The translations under genes and the position numbers were made by a program. Below are positions 1-9,917 of a stretch of 64,000 nt of DNA, in pieces. Below the pieces are notes generated by a model. It was not told where the DNA came from, made no database searches, and worked only from the letters and a program-made list of their open reading frames with translations. The DNA comes from Ochromonas danica (lineage: Eukaryota; Sar; Chrysophyceae; Chromulinales; Chromulinaceae): the NCBI GenBank assembly GCA_015146655.1, contig VKHL01000021.1, positions 25,419 to 89,418 on the forward strand, read 5' to 3'. Each line of letters starts with the position of its first letter. The stretch's first letter is position 1.

Positions 1-549
1 ATACTAAAAGTGATGGTCAATTAGTTCTCATGTCTGGTGAAGTAATTGATGATCCTACTACACTCCCATCTTCTGCTCTAAATGAACTATTAGGAGCTGT
101 AGAAGATGGTAAAATCAAGAAAGAAGGTGGTGGTGGTATTGGTGGAAATAAACATAAATCAAATAAACCATTATGTACAGAATGTAATGATCGTATTGCA
201 ATACGAAAATGTACAGAATGTGGTGATGTCTTTTGTACAAAATGTTATAAGCAATTACATGCTTTAGGTGCACGTCGTCGACATCATTATGAAACATTAG
301 GACCACGTGATTGTGAAGAATGTGAACTGATTCTAGCTGAACGATATTGTGTTTCTTGTGATGAATGCTTTTGTGATGGATGTTGGAGACTTCTTCATTC
401 ACATGGTAAACGTTGTTTTCATCCTTATAGTGAAGTTTCCTCTGAAGGTAGAATTGATTCTCGCGTCTATACTATGGATGGTGAACAGGTAAGAAAGATA
501 GGGTATATGATTTATCATTGTGTTATGGTTTTGATCTCATCATTATTAT

Positions 550-595
<46 letters not shown>

Positions 596-1006
596 GCATG
601 ACAGTTATCTGGAGCATATGATGTTTCTGCACATACACAAACACGTGCTGATGTTGCTAATGCATCAGATCTTGCAGCAACTCATCAAAGTGAGATTGAT
701 GCTAATACACAGTTTATTGAACGTCCAGCTTCTTCAACAGCTGGATATGACCAACAGCAACAACAAGGCTACTATGACTATTCTTACTCAGAAGATGGCC
801 AAGGTGCTCCAGCTCAAGATAGTGAAGCTTACTATGCTGAAGGTTATGATAACAACTACGGTAGTGCACAAGGTGGTGGTGGCGGCAGCGGAGAAGGTGG
901 AGAACAGAGTTGGGAGGTCTACTATGATGAACAAGGTTATCCCTACTACTACAATGCCCTCACAGGACAATCTCAATATGAAAACCCATATGAGTATGCT
1001 ACATAA
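1..1006 (+). CDS. Tandem B-box zinc-finger protein with C-terminal WW-like domain (5' end missing)
   Basis: The reading frame is open from the window edge (codons from base 3), so this is the C-terminal part of a longer protein; the Met at 30 is probably internal. Exons are 3-488 and 605-1006, joined in phase 0 across a GTAAGA...ACAG intron. Two B-box-type Cys/His clusters follow each other: CTEC...CTEC...CTKC, then CEEC...CVSC...CDGC, each with trailing His residues. After the intron come a Gln/Tyr/Gly-rich linker and a WW-like segment around 'SWEVYYDEQGYPYYYN', in which the second signature Trp is replaced by Tyr (SQYENP). B-boxes and WW domains mediate protein-protein contacts; no enzyme domain is visible. 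Function and partners are unknown. Unspliced reading through the intron gives a false poly-Val protein. Confidence 0.8.
550..594 (+). repeat. (TTG)n microsatellite inside an intron
   Basis: About 15 uninterrupted TTG units lie in the 116-bp intron 489-604 and end about ten bases before its ACAG acceptor. Similar trinucleotide tracts occur in three other introns of this window. Confidence 0.9.
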
Positions 1007-1370
1007 CAATTATCCCTGTTTTGTAAATAGCAATGGTTGGTAGGGTGACGAGAGATCATCCCCCTACTATTATTATTATTGTATAAAGTCGAAAGAAATT
1101 AATGTTTTGATTAATAAAGAAACCAAGGAGCGAAGTTTTCTTTTACAACAATCATATATATTATGTGACGGGCTATAAACAAATAGTAGCTAGAATATTT
1201 AAACACATTGTACAAAGAGCATTATTCCTTCTCTCATACATTCCTTCTGATGCAATCACAAGGTAAACTCTGATCAATCTGATCATCACAAGAAGCATAC
1301 AGGCTAGTAGTACGATGAGGAGCATTATTATATAATCAAATACCCCTCAACATACTACACAGCCAATGGC
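1007..1370. other. Convergent 3' intergenic stretch
   Basis: This separates the ends of two converging genes. An AATAAA hexamer near 1113 could serve as polyadenylation signal for the B-box gene. No ORF, RNA gene or strong repeat is seen. Confidence 0.5.
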
Positions 1371-2270
1371 CTATTGATAGAAGTTGATAATCTCCCTCAA
1401 TCTGCTAACACACATATCCAAAGCAACTGGTTGAATACCATGACCAGCAGGAACAATGATATCTGCTTTACGTTTTGAAGGCTCCACATAGATCTGATGC
1501 ATAGGACGCACTGTCTTAACATATTGATCAATAATCTGCTGTACATTACGTCCACGCTCAACAGTATCACGCTGAATACGACGAATCAATCGAATATCAT
1601 CATCTGTATCAACAAAAATCTTCATATCCATCAAACCCACTAGATCAGGTTCAGAGAAGATAAGAATACCATCAACCAGAATGATCTTACGTGGTTCAAT
1701 CAATAATTCAGATGTTGTACGTGAATGAGTAGTGAAATCATAAGTAGGCGTAGCAATAACCTGACCAGCTTTCAATGCTTTTAGATGATGACACAGAAGT
1801 TGTGTGTCAAGGGAATCGGGATGGTCGAAATTGACTTTACCACGTTCTTCCATAGTCAGATGTCTCAGGTCCTTGTAATAGTTATCATGACCAATAAAAC
1901 TAATATGCTCTTCACCTACTTCTTTAATAATAGCACGTGCTAAAGTAGTCTTACCAGAAGCACTACCACCAGCAATACCAACAATGACAGGATCATACAG
2001 TGGGCTAGAGGGTGGGGATGAGGATGAAGATGAAGGGGTTGCAGGAGTTGTTGCATCATTGGGCCTAGTATTACCAATGAGATATTTCTCTTGCAAGGCT
2101 GTAGGATTTAATCGAGGAAAATCTTGTGCAACCATACGTAACGATGTTGTCATCTTAGCCAATTGGCTTGCATGCAGTTTTCGATTTGACCATGCATGAG
2201 ATATCGAAGATAAAATCATTAGTAGAACAGAGATATAAAGTAAAGGAAATCCTTGAAGGAAGTGCTTCAT
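1371..2270 (-). CDS. Uridine kinase with N-terminal signal peptide (probably plastid-targeted)
   Basis: The 299-residue protein phosphorylates uridine/cytidine to UMP/CMP in pyrimidine salvage. The kinase core carries the P-loop GIAGGSASGKTT, the GHDNYYKD segment, FDHPDSLD, the TYDFTTHSR uridine-binding region and RRIQRDTVERGR, all typical of the Udk/UCK family. The chosen Met (codon at 2268-2270) opens a hydrophobic stretch, LLYISVLLMILSSISHA, followed by Trp and a basic Ser/Thr-containing region, which fits an ER signal peptide plus transit peptide. The frame stays open upstream to 2501, but that part is Cys-rich low-complexity sequence and was excluded. Plastid uridine kinase-like enzymes are known in plants; the location here is inferred. 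There is no uracil phosphoribosyltransferase domain. Confidence 0.88.
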   Translation of the reverse strand: MKHFLQGFPLLYISVLLMILSSISHAWSNRKLHASQLAKMTTSLRMVAQDFPRLNPTALQEKYLIGNTRPNDATTPATPSSSSSSPPSSPLYDPVIVGIAGGSASGKTTLARAIIKEVGEEHISFIGHDNYYKDLRHLTMEERGKVNFDHPDSLDTQLLCHHLKALKAGQVIATPTYDFTTHSRTTSELLIEPRKIILVDGILIFSEPDLVGLMDMKIFVDTDDDIRLIRRIQRDTVERGRNVQQIIDQYVKTVRPMHQIYVEPSKRKADIIVPAGHGIQPVALDMCVSRLREIINFYQ

Positions 2271-2621
2271 TTCTTCTTTCTTTTCTGCAGGAAAGGGCAA
2301 TGGAAAGAACAAGAGCAAAGTGGGGGAGGTCAAGCAAGTCGTCGTCTTGTCTCTGCCGCCACCACCACAACACAAGTGAGAGCACACACAGTGACACAGA
2401 GTGTGTGCGTGAGACACGTACGGAGTGACGCACCAACTGCTGACTTCCCACGCAAAACACCTCTTGTGCGAAACTGGTTGGAGCAACGACTTCCCACGCA
2501 AACAGCAACTAGCAACGGAACGAGGGAAGTTAATGTTGTTAACTTAACGATATGAGCGGGAGTTTTGGGAGGAAGCAGGAACAACAGAGGGAAAGTCACA
2601 ACATGAACTAAGGAAAGAGAA
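2271..2621. promoter_or_regulatory. Divergent promoter region (uridine kinase / phosphatase)
   Basis: The 351 bp between two divergent start codons contain AAGTTAA at 2527-2533 and GTTAACTTAAC at 2538-2548, a motif that recurs upstream of other genes in this window. No TATA box is obvious. Assignment rests only on position and motif. Confidence 0.5.
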
Positions 2622-3422
2622 ATGAATGCTAGATTAACATTTGAAATCACCTGTTCTCATCAGGAACATTGGTGTTCAGCTTCTATACCAAGATTTTCAA
2701 CTGGTAATGACACGGAAGTTACTGAGATGATCAACTTATGTATTGATTGCTTCTCCCATGAAAAAGAAGCTGCTCAGAAACTTTCCTTACCACCCCTTAC
2801 CACTCAGTTTCACTGCATTGACTGTGGACATAGTCCAGTGCGATACTTATCGACCATAGCAATTGCTATTTGTGATCGTTGCCGCACTTTGTCAGATGAT
2901 TCTTCACTCACTTTACCATTCCTAAGAAATCGCATCCGTCTTTATCCAAAGAAACCACAAAATGTCTACAACAATCAAGTCTATTTGGGATGTCGAGATT
3001 GTGCTTGTAATCGAGAAGGTCTCAGAGAGTTGGGAATCAGTGCTGTCTTGGTTTGTGGTACTGGACTACCGCTATTCTTCCAGGAGGAAGGAACCATCCG
3101 TTACCATCTCCTTCCAATCGAAGACTCACTCGAACAAAACCTTTTTCTTTACCTACCCTCTGCCATGGCATTTATTGACCAGGTTGTGGATGAAGGGGGA
3201 AGAGTGCTCGTGCATTGCTATGCTGGCATTTCTCGAAGTGCTGCAGTAGTCATCGCATGGCTAATGCAGCGCTTTCAATGGAACTATGACAAAGCGTTTC
3301 TTCACGTGCTTAGCTGTCGAAGGAAAATCTGTCCTAATAATCATTTTGCCAAGACACTACGAGAGTTGTGGAGTGCTCAACTTGTTGCACAAGAAACCTC
3401 TGGATCAATTCAAACTGCTTGA
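2622..3422 (+). CDS. Dual-specificity protein phosphatase with Cys-rich N-terminus
   Basis: The 266-residue, single-exon protein has a C-terminal dual-specificity phosphatase domain (about residues 110-255). The active-site loop VHCYAGISRSAAV matches HCxxGxxRS with catalytic Cys and Arg intact, and the general acid is probably the Asp in the PIEDSLEQN region. The first 100 residues hold paired cysteines (CIDC, CIDCG, CDRC), resembling a zinc-binding module; this is seen in sequence but not assigned to a family. Typical substrates are phospho-Ser/Thr/Tyr proteins; the actual target is unknown. It is divergent from the uridine kinase gene. Confidence 0.85.
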   Translation: MNARLTFEITCSHQEHWCSASIPRFSTGNDTEVTEMINLCIDCFSHEKEAAQKLSLPPLTTQFHCIDCGHSPVRYLSTIAIAICDRCRTLSDDSSLTLPFLRNRIRLYPKKPQNVYNNQVYLGCRDCACNREGLRELGISAVLVCGTGLPLFFQEEGTIRYHLLPIEDSLEQNLFLYLPSAMAFIDQVVDEGGRVLVHCYAGISRSAAVVIAWLMQRFQWNYDKAFLHVLSCRRKICPNNHFAKTLRELWSAQLVAQETSGSIQTA

Positions 3423-3665
3423 GAGAAACAGAAATCGTTCGATTTTTCCCCTGTCCGCATAACGCACAATCAAAAGCCTTGTGGTACAATCGTTGCCGCT
3501 TCACAAGCACAAATACAATATAGCTTTTTTCCATCTGTGTTAACAATTTTATACTAAGATTTTATTTGCTGAGCTATTTGTGCTTGTAATTAATACAGTT
3601 ATTATGAGTTAGTTGTTAGTAGCAGTGTTTTGTTGAAATCATAACACAACATGATTGGGAGATCT

Positions 3666-3717
3666 CATCTTAAGTTAACAAAGCACTGCTGGGAAATTCC
3701 ATCTTAAGTTAACAAAG
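3666..3717 (+). promoter_or_regulatory. 18-bp direct repeat upstream of LMBD1-like gene
   Basis: CATCTTAAGTTAACAAAG occurs twice, at 3666-3683 and 3700-3717, 34 bp apart and 69-120 bp before the LMBD1-like start codon at 3786. Both copies contain the TTAAGTTAAC core seen upstream of other genes here. A transcription-factor site is inferred. The remainder of 3423-3785 shows no gene. Confidence 0.55.
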
Positions 3718-3785
3718 GCCCAGCAGGTGATGAACCAAAACAGACATTGAAAGGGCTTTCCAGTTGAATAGTAGACTAAGACATC

Positions 3786-5548
3786 ATGCAGAGTGCGGAT
3801 CCACTTCTGGTAGTAGGTTTGACAATTCTCTTATTTGTCATGCTTATTATTAATATCTATATTTTAGCTTATTGGCAACATCCAGATGATAAAAATGAAT
3901 CATATCTTGCTCGATTACTGATTGTCTATGGTTTACAATTATGTGCTGTCTCTGTCTTGATGATCCCTGTAGGTAAGTCTTTTTCTCCTCTCCATTCCTC
4001 TCCTATCTCATCCTATCCTATTCTCTCTTCCTGATACTATACTCATAATTCCTATGCTATGCTATAATACTAGATGTGGCGAATGATGAAGGCAATCCAT
4101 ATTGTGATACTAATTCTTCATTACATGGTACTAATAATGACTATTGTGGTGGAATTAATATGTTCAAAGTTTGGGAAGTATTCTTCTGTATGCTATGCTT
4201 CTCTGTGGTGGTTTTCATCCCTTTTGCCACTTTCTATTACGAATCAGATAGTGTTAGTATACGTGATAGTACTATTAAAACAAGTCGATTTTGGCCAGCT
4301 TTTTGGCAAGAAGTTGTGGTGATTACATTCTTTGCTATAGTTCTCTTAGCATTATATTTTACAAAATCATATGCTGAATTACCTATCAAAGAATATGATA
4401 TCCCTTTTGAAGAAGTCTTCTTATTTAACTATTCTAGAAGTGAAGGAGGAACACCATATACCTTTCTTGAACGAACCATTCCGATACATTCACCTATCAA
4501 TATTACTTCCAGTGAGACACATATCCTCTTACCACTTAATTTTGCTGTCTATTGTATTGGATTGTTTGCATGGATTGCTTGGTGGGCATTTGCTCTATTT
4601 GCTGGTGTAGGGTTAGCATGTACACCTTTTGATTATATTACAGCCTATATTTGGCGACCTCATGTTTTAGCACCTGATGATTTAGCCAATAAGGAATTAG
4701 AACTACAAGAAAAGACTGCTGAGTTATTAGAGTTAGTGACGTTATTAAAGCGTGAACGTACTAACCTGAATGATGGTACAGGCAAAGCTAAACGAGCTAT
4801 ACGGTTAAGATATATGACAGATCGATTGGAAGTGAATAAGTTGACACAAATGGTCTTCCTTCTTGAGAGAGATTTAGAACAATTAAATGCTTGTAAAGTG
4901 GCACGACATGGTTATAACCCACTCAAACCTTATGCATATCTCATTGCAGGGGTGATTTTCTCTATTTTAACACTTGTCTGGTTACTTCAGATCATCTTAG
5001 CTATGTTAACCAATCCTCCTGCTACACCTTTTCTAAGTCTCTATCTGGTTGCTTTTGATTCCTGGTTCCCTATGTTTGGGAATTTGACCTATGCTATCTT
5101 CGCACTTTACCTCTTGCTTTGTACGATGAAAGGTGCATTTAAGCTTTCTGTACGATTCTTATGTTGTAAGTTACATCCAATGCAAGTTGGAGGTACTTAT
5201 ATCAACTCCTTCTTATTCAATTTGGGTATCATCATGACCTGTGCTATTCCATTGGTTCATTTCTGTGTCCTTGCCTTTCAAGGATATAGTGTTAATACAG
5301 ATGTTTTCTTTCTCTTCTCAGTGCAGGTTAACAATATCAATTTTTTCATGGTCTTCTTCCGCAACAATGTCTTTGTGTGGATGTTAATGTTGATTGCTTT
5401 CCTAATGTTACTCTACTTGTTCATCCGACCTCGAGATGTTGCAACAAGCACGGAAGACTTTCGTCGAGGACTTTACAGTCGCAGTCAGGTTGCTGACAAT
5501 GCTTACGATGCCCTAGGTACTAAAGAGGCAGAAATGACCAAAGTTTGA
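3786..5548 (+). CDS. LMBD1/LMBR1-family multi-pass membrane protein
   Basis: Exons 3786-3972 and 4074-5548 join in phase 1 across a GTAAGT...TAG intron and give 553 residues, close to the length of animal LMBRD1. The junction creates IPVDVAND, matching the conserved P-D-V region after the second helix. About nine hydrophobic segments are spread over the protein, with a charged coiled-coil-like loop (LANKELELQEKTAELLELV...) between helices 5 and 6, characteristic of LMBR1 proteins. LMBRD1 is a lysosomal membrane protein that works in cobalamin export with ABCD4 and has also been linked to receptor endocytosis; the role here is inferred by family. The gene also encodes a short acidic C-terminal tail. 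Confidence 0.9.
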
Positions 5549-5752
5549 AGACCATTCAATTCGATTCCATAATACAAGCTATAATAATAGCTTGCCTACA
5601 ACAAGCGCGTGTATCAATGTATATATAAGGAAAAACTCGCATAGACAATTTTGTGTTTTGTGTAGTGTGATAACAGTTGGTGATGAAGAATGAATAGTTT
5701 CAAAAGGACGGGTTGGTGTAGGCTATTATGGTTAAATAAGCAATAGTCAGTC

Positions 5753-6363
5753 TTAAGATGACTTAGCAGGCTTGCTCCAGATGTTCTTCACAGTCTCAAC
5801 TACACCGGGGCCATGGACGGTCAACTTCAACAAACCAGCAGCAGCAACAATGCTAGTGATCAAGACAGCAGCGCGAGCAGCAGGACGAGCAGACTTGGGG
5901 ACGTAGTCAGAGACAACATAGTTCATGGCCACATGGGAATGATAAGGAATAAGAAGAGAAAGGGCAACATCCAAGGGAGTAGAGAGAGGGGAGGATGGTA
6001 AGAGGAAGGCGATAGGAGTGACGCCAGCCAAGACCAGAGAACCAGTGTGGTAGAGACGATTTAAGGTGCTGGAAGCATCAGCTAAATAGAGATGAGGAAG
6101 ACTTAAAATTAATACATCTTTACTATATTTTAGAAAATGATTATCTCTTACCATTGACAACTGAACCCTCAGACGTACCTAGAAAGAACAAATTCCAACA
6201 CAAAAGACAAAAAAAACTTTCAAGTTAATTCTTCTTCTTTCCACACAGAAATACAAACACAAAAAAAACAACAACAAATACATCAGAATATATTACCTTT
6301 AGAAGAAGATAGATTTCTTCTTGCTATAGAATTAACAGTAATACGTGAAGAAGCACGAAACAT
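5753..6363 (-). CDS. SDHD: Succinate dehydrogenase membrane anchor subunit D (CybS), mitochondrial
   Basis: Three exons (6363-6297, 6178-6152, 6081-5753) encode 140 residues; the middle exon is only 27 nt. The N-terminus MFRASSRITVNSIARRNLSSS is Arg/Ser-rich without acidic residues, a mitochondrial presequence. Three helices follow, with the CybS signature around HSHVAMNYVVSDYVP, whose first His region supplies the heme b ligand and whose Asp-Tyr pair lies near the ubiquinone site. The subunit anchors complex II in the inner mitochondrial membrane. All three introns' ends keep frame and consensus (GTAATA...CTAG, GTAAGA...TTAG). The gene lies convergent to the LMBD1-like gene. Confidence 0.88.
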
Positions 6364-6697
6364 CTTGACTCTGTTTGATATGATAAGAGAGAGAGAGACA
6401 GGATAGTTCTCAATGCTGATGAGGTTTGTTGTTGTTGTTGTTGGCTGGTTTGTTCCTTGAAGGTTGTACTGCCATGCCACCACTCCAGACTACCTAATCC
6501 TGCCAAACTCTTCTTTTGTGATATTATAATCCACTTTTATGAAGTTATAACTCTAAATCGCATGCTAAGTGGCCACTCCGTTTGTGTAATTGTGCTCTGA
6601 CTAAGGGAGCCAGAACTCCAGAATGCCAGAATCTTCCCGCCGCACCTGTGGCAAGTGGTGAACAAGGCGATAACAATCGAATTGAGACGAAATCATC
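6364..6697. promoter_or_regulatory. Divergent promoter region (SDHD / tandem phosphatase)
   Basis: The 334 bp between divergent starts contain a (GTT)n run near 6425-6441 and no convincing gene; short antisense ORFs here are low complexity. Confidence 0.4.
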
Positions 6698-7855
6698 ATG
6701 ACGATGGGTCTGCTTTTTCTTTTTCTCTTTTTCCAAGCTTGCCAAAGTGCAACCTTTAATGAAAATGCTTTGACCAAATTTAATGTCTTTGTGAAAACTC
6801 CTTTAAATAAGGAACAAATCCAAACAGGTGGTCGTCTAGTAGAACGTCATATCAGCTATTTGGCAGCAGCTGGATTTAAATCCATTTTGTCTGTTGTACA
6901 ATTTGCTACGAATGATTCAGAGTATAATGGTGTAGTAGGCTCTTTTCCCTCGAGTGACTATGAAGTGGCTCTGGCAGAGGCCAATGGCATGCAGGCCAAG
7001 AATATCGCGGCTTCTTTTACTGTAGATTCCGCCAAGGCAGTCTCTTCTTTAATTGATGAATTACCCAAGCCTCTTTATGTCCACTGCCATGTTGGCTATA
7101 TGGCCAATCTGTTCACTCAGTTACACCTTTATCTGGAAAACTCCATTTTGGCGGGTGACATCTATCCTAATGGACTCCATCTCGGATATGACTATCGTAA
7201 CAACTCTGATGTTGTTAATCTGGTTAACTCTCTCACTGGTCGTGCTGACACAACACATCCTGAACAATTTGAGCAGACACTTGCCAATGGAGAATCATCC
7301 TACAAGACCTACTATTGGACTCATCGCCTGGGTGATAATGACTATTGGTACAATGCTGGTCAGTTCCTTGAAACCCATGTTGATGCTATCCAGACCGCTG
7401 GATATAAAACTATCATCTCTTTCCGTGATGATGGTGAGGCTACTGCGAGGTTGCCGAGTGATCAGCCCACTGGTCCCATTCCTAATCATGAATTCTCTGA
7501 TGGTGATGGTCTCTATCGTTCTGCATTGGAAGAAATGGCTTTGACCGAGAGAGGTGTGAAGTTCTATCATTTGCCTCTTCCTGCAGATGGAGCTGATACA
7601 TGGACAGCGGAGACTTATGCACGCTATTTGCCCTATTTGGAACGTGCGCGTGCACACGGGCCTGTCCTTGTGCATTGTGCCAGTGGCTATCGCTCTGCTG
7701 CTCTGGTATTGACTTACCTTGCCTCTGTTCAGCATCTCTGTTCTGATTGGGTTAACCTGAAGGCACAACAGGTTGGATTCACTTATCACAACGATAATCC
7801 TACTTCTCATGATCTCGAGGTTATGAATTTCACCTACACGATCCTGGGATGTTAA
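6698..7855 (+). CDS. Secreted tandem phosphatase-like protein (DUF442/BLH type)
   Basis: The 385-residue, single-exon protein begins with a signal peptide (MTMGLLFLFLFFQACQSA). Two similar domains follow, each opening with an F-N-V/W-F-type segment and 'AAGFKSILS' or 'TAGYKTIIS'. Domain 2 ends in LVHCASGYRSAALVL, matching the HCxxGxRS loop of DUF442/beta-lactamase-hydrolase-like phosphatases, with Cys and Arg present. Domain 1 has VHCHVGYMANLF: the Cys is kept but the Arg is missing, so it is probably catalytically dead or regulatory. The substrate is unknown. Secretion or endomembrane location is inferred from the signal peptide; no transmembrane anchor is seen. Confidence 0.75.
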   Translation: MTMGLLFLFLFFQACQSATFNENALTKFNVFVKTPLNKEQIQTGGRLVERHISYLAAAGFKSILSVVQFATNDSEYNGVVGSFPSSDYEVALAEANGMQAKNIAASFTVDSAKAVSSLIDELPKPLYVHCHVGYMANLFTQLHLYLENSILAGDIYPNGLHLGYDYRNNSDVVNLVNSLTGRADTTHPEQFEQTLANGESSYKTYYWTHRLGDNDYWYNAGQFLETHVDAIQTAGYKTIISFRDDGEATARLPSDQPTGPIPNHEFSDGDGLYRSALEEMALTERGVKFYHLPLPADGADTWTAETYARYLPYLERARAHGPVLVHCASGYRSAALVLTYLASVQHLCSDWVNLKAQQVGFTYHNDNPTSHDLEVMNFTYTILGC

Positions 7856-8408
7856 ATTATTGTTATTGACTTGAAGAAGATCTTGTGTTGCTAAGCTGAT
7901 AGCACACAAAAACGTTGTATTTCTTTTGCATTATGTATTGTCATATTGTAATGCTTTAATTATAACCATCCTGATCATAAGCACATTGCACATTGTTATT
8001 TAAGGAGAGAATTCTAGATGAAATCAGCGTGGTATATAAACGTCTATCGTAGAGTTTATAGGTTCAGCTTTCACTTTATGCTTCTCAGATTTTCTACAAC
8101 TACTGCAAAATCCACAAAAACTATCTACCATGTCCTTTCCCATCCAGATGCATCATCACAACTGAATGCACCAAACCGTCCAGTCTATAACCGGAACTAT
8201 TCAAAAGTTAACGGACATCTGTCAGCAGCTTGATTGTTATTGCGTGAGATGGATGAAGCTTGTCCTTGCACTCGTGGCACAAATTCCGAAGACACACGCC
8301 ATACAGCAGTTGGTATGAGCAAGACAGAGAGAAGTTGTGCCAAGATGGTGGAGATCCGACACAATCTAACTCCTTGTTGACTCGGACTCTCCAAGACTCA
8401 TCAATAGA
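7856..8408. other. Intergenic region upstream of ATP sulfurylase
   Basis: It probably holds the 3' UTR of the tandem phosphatase and the promoter/5' UTR of ATP sulfurylase. AAGTTAACGG lies at 8205-8214, about 200 bp before the start codon. A 71-codon ORF (8018-8233) is present, but nothing in it resembles a known protein, so it is not called a gene. Confidence 0.45.
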
Positions 8409-9704
8409 ATGTTTGAACAATTCTTTCTCTTCTTGACTGTACTACTAGCAGCAACTACTGAAGCATTTCGATTAACTTCGATGCAACCCACATCAACTAC
8501 ACTTTCTCGTGTAGGGAATTGCCGAGCATTGCATCAAACAATCAAGATGATTGCTGAACCTCATGGTGGTAAGCTTGTTGATACTATGGCAAAAGGTTGC
8601 CAACTAAAGCGAGAGCTTATGGCTTCTTGCGATTTTGAAGTGGATCTTGATGAAAGACAAATTTGTGATGTCGAACTTCTCATGCAAGGTGGTTTTTCAC
8701 CACTTGAAGGTTACATGGATGAAGCTGAATATAAATCTGTAGTGAATGACTTGAAGCTAACCAATGGTCTTATCTTTGGTCTTCCTGTGGTCTTCGATAC
8801 AAATGATGAACGCATTGTACCTGGCAAGCGTGTTCTTCTCAAATATTCACATATTCCTATTGCTGTCTTTGATGTCTCCTCTAAATACTTACCTAATAAA
8901 GTACTTGAATCCAAGAAATGCTATGGTACCACTTCTCTAGAGCATCCTGCGGTTCATATGATTACTACTGAACGTGGTCGCTACTATTGTGGTGGTAAAA
9001 TTACTGGATTAAATCGTCCTATCCGTGAATTCCCTTGCAAGTCTCCACAAGAAGTACGGGCTGACTTACCTACTGATGTTGATGTGGTTGCTTTCCAATG
9101 CCGTAATCCTATCCATCGTGCTCATTATGAACTTTTCACCAGAGCACTCGATGATCCTGTCGTTAAGCCAGGAAGTGTTGTCTTGGTTCATCCTACCTGT
9201 GGACCTACTCAACCTGATGATATTCCTGGTATTGTTCGTTACAAGACTTATGAAGTGCTGAAGGAACAAACTGCTAATCCTCGTATCTTCTGGGCCTACT
9301 TGCCTTACTCCATGCACATGGCTGGTCCTCGTGAAGCTATTCAACATATGATTATCCGCAAGAACTTTGGATGCACTCATTTTATTATTGGTCGTGATAT
9401 GGCTGGTTGCAAGTCTTCTCTCACAGGACAAGATTTCTATGGTGCCTATGAAGCTCAAGAGTTTGCTATCGCTAACCAAGAACTTGTTGGTGTCACTCCT
9501 GTGCCAAGTCTCAATCTTGTCTTCACTGAGGAAGAAGGATATGTTACTGCTGAATCAGCTCAAGAGAAAGGTTTGACTGTCAAGAATCTTTCCGGTACCA
9601 AATTTCGTCAAATGCTCCGAGCAGGTGATGACATTCCCTCATGGTTTGCTTTTGAGTCTGTGGTCAAAGTGTTACGTGCTGAGGCTCAAGCTGCTGCCAA
9701 CTAA
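8409..9704 (+). CDS. ATP sulfurylase (sulfate adenylyltransferase), plastid-targeted
   Basis: The 431-residue enzyme catalyses ATP + sulfate to adenosine 5'-phosphosulfate + PPi, the entry step of sulfate assimilation. Seen motifs: FQCRNPIHRAHYEL (QxRNPxHxxH nucleotide site), VHPTCGPTQPDDIP, the GPREAIQHMIIRKNFGCTHFIIGRD block and the SGTKFRQMLRAG segment. The N-terminus MFEQFFLFLTVLLAATTEA followed by FRL is a textbook heterokont plastid presequence: hydrophobic signal peptide, then Phe at the predicted +1 position, then a Ser/Thr-rich transit peptide. There is no fused APS kinase or pyrophosphatase domain. Plastid location fits assimilatory sulfate reduction; it is inferred from the presequence. 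Confidence 0.93.
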   Translation: MFEQFFLFLTVLLAATTEAFRLTSMQPTSTTLSRVGNCRALHQTIKMIAEPHGGKLVDTMAKGCQLKRELMASCDFEVDLDERQICDVELLMQGGFSPLEGYMDEAEYKSVVNDLKLTNGLIFGLPVVFDTNDERIVPGKRVLLKYSHIPIAVFDVSSKYLPNKVLESKKCYGTTSLEHPAVHMITTERGRYYCGGKITGLNRPIREFPCKSPQEVRADLPTDVDVVAFQCRNPIHRAHYELFTRALDDPVVKPGSVVLVHPTCGPTQPDDIPGIVRYKTYEVLKEQTANPRIFWAYLPYSMHMAGPREAIQHMIIRKNFGCTHFIIGRDMAGCKSSLTGQDFYGAYEAQEFAIANQELVGVTPVPSLNLVFTEEEGYVTAESAQEKGLTVKNLSGTKFRQMLRAGDDIPSWFAFESVVKVLRAEAQAAAN

Positions 9705-9917
9705 TTCCCATAGTAACAAAGGTCCACTAGTTAACTTATTATGCTATAGTTTTGCGCAGCTAGAGCAACTAAAAGGAGCAACTAAACCAATTTCTTTGGC
9801 AGAAGTTTCCTTTTGGAGATATTTTGAACCAATCTGCCTTCGAATTAGTTTACTCTTGTTTAAAGTCTAAAATCAATCTAACGCATGTAAAAAATAACAA
9901 ACTATTTCAACTATTGT

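Noticed and set aside
30-1043. Continuous 337-codon frame with poly-Val stretch
   Set aside because: It reads through a clear GT-AG intron containing a TTG microsatellite; the spliced frame gives a WW-like domain and a proper stop.
8018-8233. 71-codon ORF upstream of ATP sulfurylase
   Set aside because: There are no recognisable features, and it lies in a probable promoter/5' UTR.
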